From: Iris pallida
Lineage: Eukaryota; Streptophyta; Magnoliopsida; Asparagales; Iridaceae
NCBI GenBank assembly: GCA_029216955.1
Contig: JANAVB010016200.1
Location: 2,693,839-2,757,838, forward strand
Length of the DNA: 64,000 nt
Direction: 5' to 3'
A program made the position numbers and the translations under genes. The notes under the pieces are model-generated. The model was not told the DNA's origin, did not search any database, and saw nothing but the letters and a program-made list of their open reading frames with translations. Positions 22,029 through 31,876 of this stretch are shown in pieces. The stretch's first letter is position 1. Each line of letters begins with the position of its first letter.

Positions 22029-23504
22029 TTACGGATCCTCTTTCTCCATAGCTTGTATCACCCTTGTATACTCTTCTTTGTACATCCGGGAATCATTGAA
22101 ATAAGCTTCAACCCCATGGAAAGGATTTATATCAGCAATTTCCTTTTGTACTCTTCCATTGCTGTCAATGTATTTAAAATACTGATGAAGAGTAGAAGGC
22201 ACTACATTATTTTCATGAAGAAAGGGCCTCCCCAGAAGAAGATTATAAGATCCCACGATCTCGATCACATAGAAAGTGACTTTGGATCTGAAATCGCCTA
22301 TCTGAAGTTTCAGATGAATCTTTCCCAAAGGCTCGCTTCGGCTTTGATTGAATCCCAGAATAGTAGTAACCGTCTTGGAAAGCTTGTGAAGAGGGATTTT
22401 TAGTTCATCCAATAGACTCTTTGGCATTATACTTATAGCAGACCCTGGATCAATGAGGATGCGATCTATCTTCATCGTATCGATATAACCGGTGTAGTAG
22501 AGAGGCCGATCATGTCGATTATCCTCCAGTAGCATGTCATCTTGTGTAAAGGTGATATTTGGGATAATCTCCAATACACTGTTGCAATGTAAGCAAGTGA
22601 CGGGTTCTTCATCTGGCTTCTTTAATTGTACAAGACAAGAGTCAGCCTGAAGAAGTGCCTCACTTAACGTCTCCCGAGTCTCTTTAGAAAGACGTAGAAG
22701 TTCAAAGAGAGACATTCTAGCTGGAGTATTAGCAAGTTGAGCTAGAATATCGAAGTTATAAGGTTTCTGAAGCCCAAGAGGAGGGGACTTCTTGATTGGC
22801 TTATCAAATTGAGCCTGTTGTTTGCCTTTTTCAAGAGCTGTGGGCTTGGAAGGAGTAGGTTCAACCGGTGCAGTTGAAGGAACAGGTACAGTGGATGATT
22901 CTTCTTCAAGAAGAACATTAGGAGCATCTTTGTCAGCAGGAGGGATATCAGGAGTATCTTCAGGACTCTTGGAATAATCCTTTAGATAAGGTTTTCCTGT
23001 TCTAGTAGCACCAGCAAGTGCTTCTGATTTATCTTTTGATTCTGTGTCGGGAGTAGATCCGAAAGAAGTCATATGACATGACTTAGTTTTCCCAGCCTTC
23101 TTAGATTTTTGGGAAGTAGTCTTTTGAAGAGGAGGAGATTCAAAATCTGCTATCAGATCAGGATGAATCCATATGATTTCTCCTGTTTTCATAGTGATTG
23201 GTACTAATCCTTCAGACTGCGTTGGAGGAATATTTACTATTTCAAGAGTTGCCTTGGGAATAGGAACGATCCCGCTTTCAAGGAGTTGAGGAGGAAAATC
23301 TCCGAATTGTATAGAGACGACGTTGGAGGTGTCTGTCTTCTCTTTCGGAGTAAGAGAGATAGCTCCAGATTTAATCATTTCCTGGATCTTTCCTTTCAGT
23401 ACATAACATGTACGAACTGTGTGACCCAACATTCTGTGGTATGGACAGTATTTAGGATGATCCGTCTTACCAGCTTCATCAGGTTTCTTGATTTCAGGTA
23501 ATTA
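22029..23504 (-). pseudogene. pro: R CHHC finger and aspartic protease
   Basis: After a TAA at 23502-23504 the frame reads HPKYCPYHRMLGHTVRTCYV (CxxH...HxxxxC finger), then a long linker and LQKPYNFDILAQLANTPA, which is nearly identical in F. Next come YYTGYIDTMKIDRILIDPGS (protease active site D-P-G-S) and NLLLGRPF. It ends at a TAA (22029-22031). Frame and order match F. Confidence 0.8.
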
Positions 23505-25901
23505 TATTTTATTACCTTTCAGCCGACATTCAAAGATACCAAGGACATCATCGTCATCAAAAGAGTATTCTTCTTTGGGACGAGGTGCTCTTGGTTGTTG
23601 AGTCGTAGAGGCAGGAGGAGTTTGAACAGTTGATGCATCTTTACTCTGAAGATTAACTTCAAGGGTTTTTTTTTCCCTTGCGAGTATTGGATTTAGCATT
23701 ATTGTTAGTACTTTGACCTGTTTCTTTGGGAGTCATCTGCACTCCTAAACCTTTGAAGGTTTCAGCACTAATTTCTGCGGCTTTGGCACTAACTATGAAG
23801 GAAGGCCAATCTTGAAATTGAGTAGATCCTGTCCACATGCTGATAATTGGCAACAAATTTGATTTGTATGTGTCGATGGTGACAGCATCAGGAGTTCCAA
23901 GAGGCATCTTCAGAGCTTCTCTTCGAAACCATTCAATGAATTCCTCTGTAGTTTCATTATTTTTCTGCTTGATTCTTATAAGAGCAGACATAGTCATGTC
24001 ATTGAGCCCTTCATAGAACCGTTCAAGAAACATTTGTTTGAAACCGACAAATGAGGTAATACACCCATCCGGGAGACTTCTATACCATTCATAAGTCGTT
24101 CCTTTGAGACATCCGACGAACACCCGAGTAAGAAGGGCGTCACTTGGTTGCAACTGGTCAGTCATCACTTCAAAGTGATTAATAAATTGACTCGGAGAAG
24201 TGGTTCCATCATAGAATGAGATAGTAGGAGGCTTGTATTTAGGAGGATATGATACTTGCTTCCATTCTATTGGATAAGGTTGCTTGATGCCTAACCTTTG
24301 TAAACCATCCTTCTGTTTGAATGCCTCAAATTGAGTTCGGAGATTCCTTAATTCTTCAGTAACAACTCCGGATGATTGTGGAGTTGTAGCTTGTAGAGAA
24401 AATTTGGGAGGAGGAACAGCATTATAAGTACTACCCCCAGCTCCCGAGTGACTAGGAACTGGTTGAGCTTGCCCAGGAGTATTGGATTGTACTGCTGGAG
24501 GAACATGTACTGGACTTACACCAGTGTCAATTGGTATGGCGTCTGGTATAGTCTGTCAATTTTGCAGCTGGGTTGCCATGAGTTCATACATCGACTTCAT
24601 AGTGTCAGCCATAGACTTCATTTGCTGTTCCAAAGAAGCAATTCTTTGTTCTTGAGGAGTCAAGGAAGAAGAAGGTTCATCAGTATTCCCATCGACCATA
24701 TAAGTCATGACTGTACGAGGGATTATTGATGAACTAGTGGATGTTGTCTGTTCTGAATCATTACTTTGTGTATCAAAGTCATTTGTAGGAGAATTACCCC
24801 CAGTAGGCAGAGGTGGGAAGTTAGATTCTCCAAGAAATTCAGAATCATCTTTAGAAATAGAAGTTCTTTGACTAGAAGCCAAGACTCTTGCTCTGGTGCC
24901 TCTGTATACTCCATCTGGACTATCAATTTTACCTCCAGTATCCCGAGAGGTCATGTTAACAGAAGCAAACAGAGGTTCATCTTCATCAGGCATAGGTTCA
25001 CACTGAATCCGGGTGAAGACAGATTGTCGTTTAGTTTGACATCTGCATTGCATCATAACTCTTGGCTGGAAGTCACATTCATGATCAATATGGTCATGAT
25101 CCATTGATTGACATCTGCATTGAATTATGACTTTTGGCTGGAAGTCACATTCAGCATGGTCATGATCCATTGACACAGAATTATTCCTTCTCTTCTGTTG
25201 AAGATGTTCTCGTAAATCTGTCTGTGAAGATTGAGGTACATCAGAGAACATTCTTTGTGTATTTTTAGGAATATATTTCCGGTTCTTGGGTCTTGATGGC
25301 TCTTGATTATATAGAGAGTGATTAATGTGAGCCACATAATTTCTAGCATACTCTGCATCTGGATCTCTTGCTTTTGTTCCCGTTTGGTATGGTTGTTTGA
25401 CACCAGAAGTGCTTCCCAAATGGATTTGATTAAGTTTTGCTCTTAGATCAGTTGGAGGTAAAACATTGGTTTTTGATACTTGGAGTTTTCCTTCCATTGA
25501 TCTGGATATTTGCAGAGAAGGAAGAGTTGAACCACCCCCTTGATTAGGAGTTGGTAACAGACCTTCTTTTATAGACAAATTCTGTGCCCAATTCGAAGAA
25601 GTCGTAGAAGAAGACATTAAGAAATGTTTCTTCTTAGACTTACTCAAGTTTTGAGACATAGAATGTCCAGAAAGAAGAGTAGTCAAAAGACCATCTCCTT
25701 TTCTTTGACTAACAAAACTGTCAGTCAAAGCTGTTCCTGAAGTAAACACTACAGGAGTAGAAGAAACAACTAAAGAGTTATTTCTTTTCGAAGGGACTTT
25801 GTGTGCCATTTGTGAAGGAGCTTTAGCAAGACCACCCCCAGTTCTAGTAGAACTTGGCAAAAAAGAAGAGATAGCTAAAGAGCTATTCTTCTTAGATGAT
25901 G

Positions 25902-26217
25902 TATACGGAATACACGCTGAAACAGGCTTGGTTAAAGAACCAGTGCTGTTAGCGTGACTTTTGAATTTAGAAATACACGCTGGGACAGATTTGGCTAAGG
26001 AGCCAGTGTTGTTAGCGTGACTTTTGAATTTAGAAATACACGCTGGAACAGGTTTGGCTAAAGAGCCAGTGCTGTTAGCGTGACTTTTGACTTTGAGATT
26101 GCACGCTGGAACAGGCTTGGCTAAGGAGCCAGTGCTGTTAGCGTGACTTTTGACTGTGAGATTGTACGCTGGAACAGGCTTGGCTAAGGAGCCAGTGCTG
26201 CCAGCGTGACTTTTGAC
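25902..26217 (-). repeat. R gag tandem repeats (5 x 63 bp) carrying the CACGCT / AGCGTG word
   Basis: Five units encode VKSHANSTGSLAKPVPACNL-like peptides. Each contains AAAGTCACGCT at one end and CCAGCGTG near the other. The same AAAGTCACGCTGAG word is tandemly repeated in the R LTR (27447-27655), in the same strand sense. Confidence 0.85.
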
Positions 26218-26516
26218 TGCTGTCGTCTTCGAGCACACAAGAGCGTGCGTGCTTGTAGTAGAGTCCTTGCCAGTGTTAGAAGTAGACACTGTGGTAGAAA
26301 CTTCACCATTGGTTGCCAACAGATTCTTAGGGACGTAGACAAATCGTCCCTTTGACTTGGCAGTGGTGATGGAGGCTGAAGTGGGCTTGCCACCCTTAGC
26401 CCGCTGCATTTCTTCGTAGGCGAGTTGATCGAACTGGATCGATATCACCTTCTTCGTCAAGCCGACTGACGAAGTGTCGCATTGAGTTGTTGCCATCTCA
26501 AAAGAGGAGATGGTTT

Positions 26517-26534
26517 TCCCCAGCAGAGTCGCCA
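26517..26534 (-). promoter_or_regulatory. R primer-binding site
   Basis: TGGCGACTCTGCTGGGGA on the minus strand, three bases after the LTR end, is identical to the F site. It lies inside the gag frame. Confidence 0.8.
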
Positions 26535-26537
26535 ATT

Positions 26538-27679
26538 TGTTTTCCATAAATAAATTTACTTTATTTATTGTGTTTCTGGGAAAATTATAACTGTAGGAAT
26601 CCGATTTAGAAGACGATCGCTTTATCCCTTAGACGATGCGAAGAAGAAAAGCTCTCAAAATTTCAACAACAATTTAGATATCTATGTATCTGTACAATGA
26701 ATGAGAAAAAAACTTTATTTATAGAGTCAAAAATAACTGAAAAGATAACTGTCTTCACAACCTGTGCATAGTTGAAAATTATGCAGGATTTAACATACGC
26801 AAGGTTATGGACAGTTACTGGACGTGGCCTGTAACTGTTGGACACATGGCAATCGTGCATGAGTCGTGTGCAAGTTACAGGACAAGCAGGTGAGAGATTG
26901 GTGGCATGGCTGCCACGTACTCCAATTTGATGAAATCCACGCAGGCTTGTTGAAGACGAAATCCACGCAGACTTGGGTCAGAAAGCTTCAAAATCCACGC
27001 AGACTTGGGGCAGAAAGCTTCAGAATCCACGCAGACTTGGAGCAAAAAGCTTCAGAATCCGCGCAGACTTGGGGCAGAAAGCTTTCAGAATCCACGCAGA
27101 CTTGGGGCAGAAAGCTTCAAAATAGACGCAAACTTGAGGAAGGAACATAAAAGTTCAAAATACACGCAGACTTGAGTCAGAACGGCCAGCTGTCTTAATT
27201 CGACGTGCCTCGACTGACACAAAATCTCTGACATTGATTGCCTTTTGTCAGTCGCATTAAATGACAATAAGCTCTTTTGGTACGCCAACTTGATGAAGGC
27301 TGAGTCTTGTTTAAGAAGATTTCGAAAGTCACGTAATAGTCGGCTGTGATCTCTCGAGTTCTGTGCATACGTGGCACACGAGGAGATATTCTTTGACTGT
27401 CGTGCTGTCAGTCATAATGACACTCTGACAAATGATGAGCTGTCTCTCAGCGTGACTTTTAAACATTGTCTTGATCAACTCAGCGTGACTTTTAGACTTT
27501 GTCCTGATCAACTCAGCGTGACTTTTAGACTTTAGTCTGATCAACTCAGCATGACTTTTAGACTTTGTCCTGATCAACTCAGCGTGACTTTTAGACTTTA
27601 GTCTGATCAACTCAGCGTGACTTTTAGACTTTGTTCTGATCAACTCAGCGTGACTTTCATTTTTTTTTTGAGGTCTACA
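26538..27679 (-). mobile_element. R 5' LTR (right copy)
   Basis: The minus-strand TATA box is at 26717-26724. U3 contains two arrays: CACGCAGACTTGGG units (26937-27175, eight) and AGCGTGACTTTTAGACTTTGTCCTGATCAACTC units (27447-27655, seven, ~34 bp). The LTR ends with the first codons of gag (ATGGAAAACA). Confidence 0.94.
26937..27655. repeat. CACGCAGACTT and AGCGTGACTTTT arrays in the R 5' LTR
   Basis: There are two clusters. The first has eight ~29-bp units with CACGCAGACTTGGGGCAGAA. The second has seven ~34-bp units with AGCGTGACTTTTAGACTTT. Together they hold both halves of the CACGC/GCGTG dyad seen in gag and the accessory-gene intron. Unit number differs between the two LTRs (8 and 7 here; 7 and 5 on the left). 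Confidence 0.85.
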
Positions 27680-27684
27680 TATTC

Positions 27685-30269
27685 GACCTGATGCAAGCGC
27701 ACAATTTGAAAATGAACCCTACGAAGTCCTTCCTGGGCGTATCCAGCGGGAAGTTCTTGGGTTTCATCATCACCGCCCAGGGTATCCATGTAGACCCTGA
27801 GAAGACAAAGGCAATTATAGAGATGGGTCCCCCGAGAAATCTCCGCGAACTCAGAGGCCTCCAAGGGAGGCTAGCGTACATCAGGAGGTTCATTTCTAAC
27901 CTCTCCGGACGATGTCGGCCATTCACCCACCTCATGAAGAAAGGCGTCTCGTTCGTATGGGACGAAGAATGCCAGCGGGCCTTCGACAGCATCAAAGAAT
28001 ATTTGTCGAACCCTCCAGTCCTGGTGGCCCCGGTTGCTGGAAAACCATTCCTGCTCTACGTACGAGCAATGGAGCACTCTCTCGGAGCTCTGCTAGCACA
28101 AAACAATGATGCAGGCCATGAACAGGCCATATATTACCTCAGCCGAATGATGATTGGGCCAGAGCATCGATACACCGCTGTGGAGAAGGAATGCCTTGCC
28201 CTAGTGTTCGCCATTCAGAAGACACGACACTATGTCACCGGACAAACGATACATGTGATCTCACGAGTCAACCCTTTCAGGGTCCTCATGACTAAACCAG
28301 GGGCACTCAGCTCTCGTCTCGCTACATGGGCAATATTGCTATCCCCCTACCATATGATCTTCGTCCCACAAAAGGCGGTCAAAGGTCAAGCCCTGGCAGA
28401 CTTTTTGGTAGCCCACCCGGGTTCGGAGTCGTCCAGGATATATAAAGAGATCCCAAATGAGGTCGCCGACTCGCATGCAACCTCTCACGATGATATATGG
28501 CGAATGTTCTTCGACGGCGCTTCGAGAACTGACCTAAGGGCAACATTATCGTCGGAGTTGGGGTGGTGCTAGTCTTCCCTTCCGGATTGGTGATTAACCG
28601 CGCTTACTCCCTCACGGAATCCTGCTCTAACAATGTGGTCAAGTACAACGCTCTGGTCATTGGCCTCCAACTTGCAAGGGAGCTGGGGGTAGAATATCTT
28701 GAAGCATACGACGATTTTCAGTTAATCGTCAATCAAATTTGGGGCTCATACGAAGTTCGCCACGAAGACATGATCCCCTATCACCAAATAGCAATCGACA
28801 TCATCTCGTCGTTCGAGGGGTTCTTCATCGAACACGTCCCCAGACTCCGAAATATCGAAGTCGATGCCCTAGCAGGTCTGGCCGCTTCCCTAGCAGTGCC
28901 GAATCATACCCATCAATCAGTAGATGTGAGAGGCCACGAGCTGGTCTGCCCCAAGAACAATGTTCAATTCGTGGCAAGTTATTCCGCTCAGGCGATTGAT
29001 GATGCCCCAGATTGGAGACAACCATTCATCGACTTCGTCGTCTACGACATCCTCCCCGAGAACCCAAAGGAGGCCACCTCCATTAGACGGCGTTCCCTCA
29101 GATTCTTCTACGATATAGAGACGAAAATGCTGTATCGACGATCCTACGATGGATTATTGCTTCGGTGTCTGTCAAACGCAGAAGCCAAAGAAGCCGTACG
29201 AGAAGCTCATGACGGTGTCTGTGGGGTCCATCAGCCTGGTCCTAAATTGCAAGACCGTCTTCGCCGAATGGGCTACTACTGGCCCACGATGGTAGCAGAT
29301 GCGATAGACTATGCTAGAAGGTGCAAAGCCTGCCAAGTCCACGCAGACTTCATCCACCAACCATCCGAATTTCTACATCTAACAGTGGCATCCTGGCCAT
29401 TCGAAGCATGGGGGATGGACATCATCGGTCCGATTACTCCACCTTCCTTCCGTGGACATCGCTTCATACTTGCGATCACGGATTATTTCTCCAAATGGGC
29501 AGAAGCTGTCCCGCTTGCAGAAGTAAAGACTTCGAACGTGATCAGCTTCCTCAAGCATCACGTCATCTATCGCTTTGGACTGCCCCGGAGGATCATCCAC
29601 GACAATGGTCCGTAGTTTGCAAGCCACGTCTTCTATCGGTTCTGCGACAAACATCGCATCCAGAATATTGCTTCGATACCATACAACCCGGCAGCGAACG
29701 GGCTGGCAGAGGCATTCAACAAAACAATCATCAAACTCCTCAAGAAGTTTGTCTCTTCCAACAAATGCAACTGGAACGAGAAGCTCGGTGAATGTTTATG
29801 GGCGTACCGTACTATAGTCCGAACACCTACCGGGAACACACCATTCTCTCTGGTATACGGGAGTGGGGCAGTTCTCCCATTAGAAACTCAAATACCCTCG
29901 CTCTGCGTCGCCCTCACTTATCAATTGACGACGGATGACAACTACCGACGCCGACTACAAGAGTTAGAGGCCTTAGATGAAAAGCGCCTCCTAGCTCAGC
30001 AAAGGATCGAACTATACCAAGCACGCATCTCTGGATCCTTCAACAAGAAGGTTAAAATCAGAACATTCCAAGTGGGTGATCTTGTTATGGCAGTCCGGAG
30101 GCCGATGATCATGACTCACAAGACCGCCGACAAGTTCCAGCCAAAATGGGAAGGTCCATTTATCATCGAGGCCGTATTCTCCAACGGTGCTTACCGCCTC
30201 GCCAAGCAAAACGGATACTTGCTCATGTTACCCGTCAACCGCAAGTTCCTGAAGAAATACTGTGTCTAG
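27685..30269 (+). pseudogene. pol: F pol, remainder: RT thumb, RNase H, integrase
   Basis: It resumes F after R with LKMNPTKSFLGVSSGKFLGF. The RNase H start FFDGAS (~28510) is followed by a 1-base frameshift near 28533. The next RNase H block reads VVKYNAL where R has IAEYNAL, so the catalytic Glu is Lys; the third Asp is kept in AYDDFQL. Integrase: HDGVCGVHQ ... CKACQ (29210-29340), DIIGP, then HDNGP followed by TAG (29613-29615) where R has Gln, then GLAEAFNK. The C-terminal domain ends RKFLKKYCV at the stop 30267-30269. Confidence 0.9.
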
Positions 30270-30290
30270 ACGACAATTCTCCAAATTTTT

Positions 30291-30800
30291 GAGTCACGTA
30301 CCCGCTGGTACCGCTGAACTTACCCTCATAATTCTCCAGATTCTCGAGTCACGTGCCCGCTGGTACCGCTGAACTCACCCTCATAATTTTCCAAATTTTC
30401 GAGTCACGTGCCCGCTGGTACCGCTGAACTCACCCTCATAATTCTCCAGATTCTCGAGTCACGTGCCCGCTGGTACCGTTGAACTCACCCTCATAATTCT
30501 CCAGATTTTCGAGTCACGTGCCCGCTGGTACCACTGAACTCACCCTCATAATTCTCCAGATTTTCGAGTCACGTGCCCGCTGGTACCGCTGGACTCACCC
30601 TCATAATTCTCCATATTTTTGAGTCACGTACCCGCTGGTGCCGCTGAACTCACACTCACCATTCTCCAGATTATCGAGTCATGTACCCGCTGGTGCCCCT
30701 GAACTCACACTTTCACAATATCGAGTCATGTACCCGATGGTGCCTCTGAACTCACATCCCGGTCACTCTTTCAGATAGTGAGTCATGTATGACCATACCT
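30291..30800 (+). repeat. 55-bp tandem repeats 3' of F integrase
   Basis: About ten units begin GAGTCACGTGCCCGCTGGTA and contain CTGAACTCACCCTCATAATT. The first six are exactly 55 bp apart and well conserved; later ones decay and change CACGTG to CATGTA. The units carry a CACGTG G-box core and GGTACC palindromes. They occupy the place of the GAACGG array and small ORF in R. Confidence 0.85.
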
Positions 30801-30897
30801 CTGAACTTTCTTCCTGAAAGAGATCCTCCCTCATGATCCACTACCCGCACTCCCAGTGCACAAAAAGGGTAACAGATCCACAAATTTCCAAAACGGC

Positions 30898-31360
30898 TAT
30901 GTCCTAATTACCTCTGATTCGTTTCACTTCCGCCAAAAACAAATCACCCCCTACATAGAACTTTCATGTCCTCATTACCTCTGAGTCATTCTATGTACCC
31001 CCTCTTCATTGAGCCCACTCCTGCCATGTCCTCATTACCTCTGAGTGGGAAGGCTCCGTAGAAGAAACCTTCATACTCGCCATGTCCTCATTACCTCTGA
31101 GTAAGTATGTCGGTTCCCTTTCAACCTATTATCTGTACCCACAACCGGAGTACGACAAGGATAATAGGTCCACAAATGTCTTCTGTTGACCACAAATGTC
31201 CTCTGTTGACCACAAATCTCCTCTGTTGACCACAAATGTCCTCTGTTGACCATAAAATATCCTCTGTGAAGTCACTCCTGCCATGTCCTCATTACCCCTG
31301 GGCAGGAAGATTCCACGATAAAACCCTCATGCTTGCCATGTCCTCATAACCTCTGAGCAA
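30898..31360 (+). repeat. Further F repeats: TGTCCTCATTACCTCTGAGT and TGTTGACCACAAATGTCCTC
   Basis: Six dispersed copies of ATGTCCTCATTACCTCTGAG lie between 30898 and 31350, spaced about 55-70 bp apart, with one long gap. That gap holds five tandem copies of a 20-22-bp unit, GTTGACCACAAATGTCCTCT (31185-31265). The block is non-coding. Confidence 0.75.
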
Positions 31361-31876
31361 ATATGTTGGTTTCCTTTCATCCTATTATCCGTATCCTAAG
31401 CCAAGGTACGCCAAAGATAATAGGCCCACAAATATACTCTGCTAAGTTTCTTAGCATAAATCCACCATCTCATCATGCCCCGGGAGCCTAGTTGCTCTAC
31501 GGCATTCTTTTTTCCAATACCGAGAGCACCTATGACCACTTTGCCATGGCTGTTTCGGATATCCTGACCAAACTTGTTATCCGTACCTAAAACCAAGGTA
31601 TGCCATGGGTAACAGGTCCACAAAAAAGTCCCCAAGACGGGGAAAACATCACCACAATATCATAGGTATAACAAGCAATGCAAATGAAGGGTAGAATGGA
31701 AAGTACTCTTTATTTGAAGGAAGAAAAAAAAGCATTACATGTTTCGGGACCGCGTCCCTCTCAAAAAGGAAAACAAGAACAAAGCAAGAGGAAAAGGCTG
31801 ACTATAGCTCAGCATTACACAATTCCAGGAGCCGGTTTTTCACCAACGCAGTCCCCCGCTCAAGCCTCCGTTTAGC
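31361..31876. other. Non-coding end of the F repeat block
   Basis: It contains two GGATAATAGGTCCACAAA-like sequences related to the preceding repeats and the 3' flank of the accessory gene. No coding frame is supported. Confidence 0.4.

Larger units (their letters stand above)
23505..26547 (-). pseudogene. gag: R gag (broken)
   Basis: The ATG at 26547 lies 10 bases inside the right LTR; the PBS is translated as LATLLG. The N-terminal part has IQFDQLAYEEM, five 21-residue repeats (25902-26217), then CRCQ-rich and acidic parts, up to a TGA at 24556-24558. The same frame then continues to the gag domain (TRVFVGCLKGTTYEWYRSLP, FKQMFLERFYE, 23990-24150) and a basic end, SNTRKGKKNP, at 23659. A 9-A run (23666-23674) marks a frameshift into the short frame that leads to the CHHC finger. 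Total about 960 codons, long for a gag and similar to F. Confidence 0.87.
9846..27684 (-). mobile_element. Element R: full-length Ty3/gypsy (Tat-like) retrotransposon nested in F
   Basis: LTRs at 9851-10891 and 26538-27679 (TGTTTTCC ... GTCTACA as read on the plus strand) are flanked by the duplication TATTC (9846-9850 and 27680-27684). Removing the element and one duplication restores F's RT sequence. On the minus strand the order is PBS, gag, CHHC finger, protease, linker, RT, RNase H, integrase. A small plus-strand ORF, the plus-strand accessory gene, the PPT and the 3' LTR (left) follow. Length is 17.8 kb. The LTRs differ at about 11 of the first ~310 positions by hand count, nearly all transitions. 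Confidence 0.95.

Noticed and set aside
23485..23530. A gag-pro intron of the Ogre type at the GGTAAT...ATTACC sequence
   Set aside because: A small inverted repeat and a GTAA word are present, but no acceptor at suitable distance restores a better frame than simple continuation past the TAA.
27329..27643. KSKSHAELI-repeat open frame in the R LTR
   Set aside because: It exists because the ~34-bp LTR repeat keeps frame; it has no independent start context. The resemblance to gag KSHA repeats is treated as a DNA-word finding instead.
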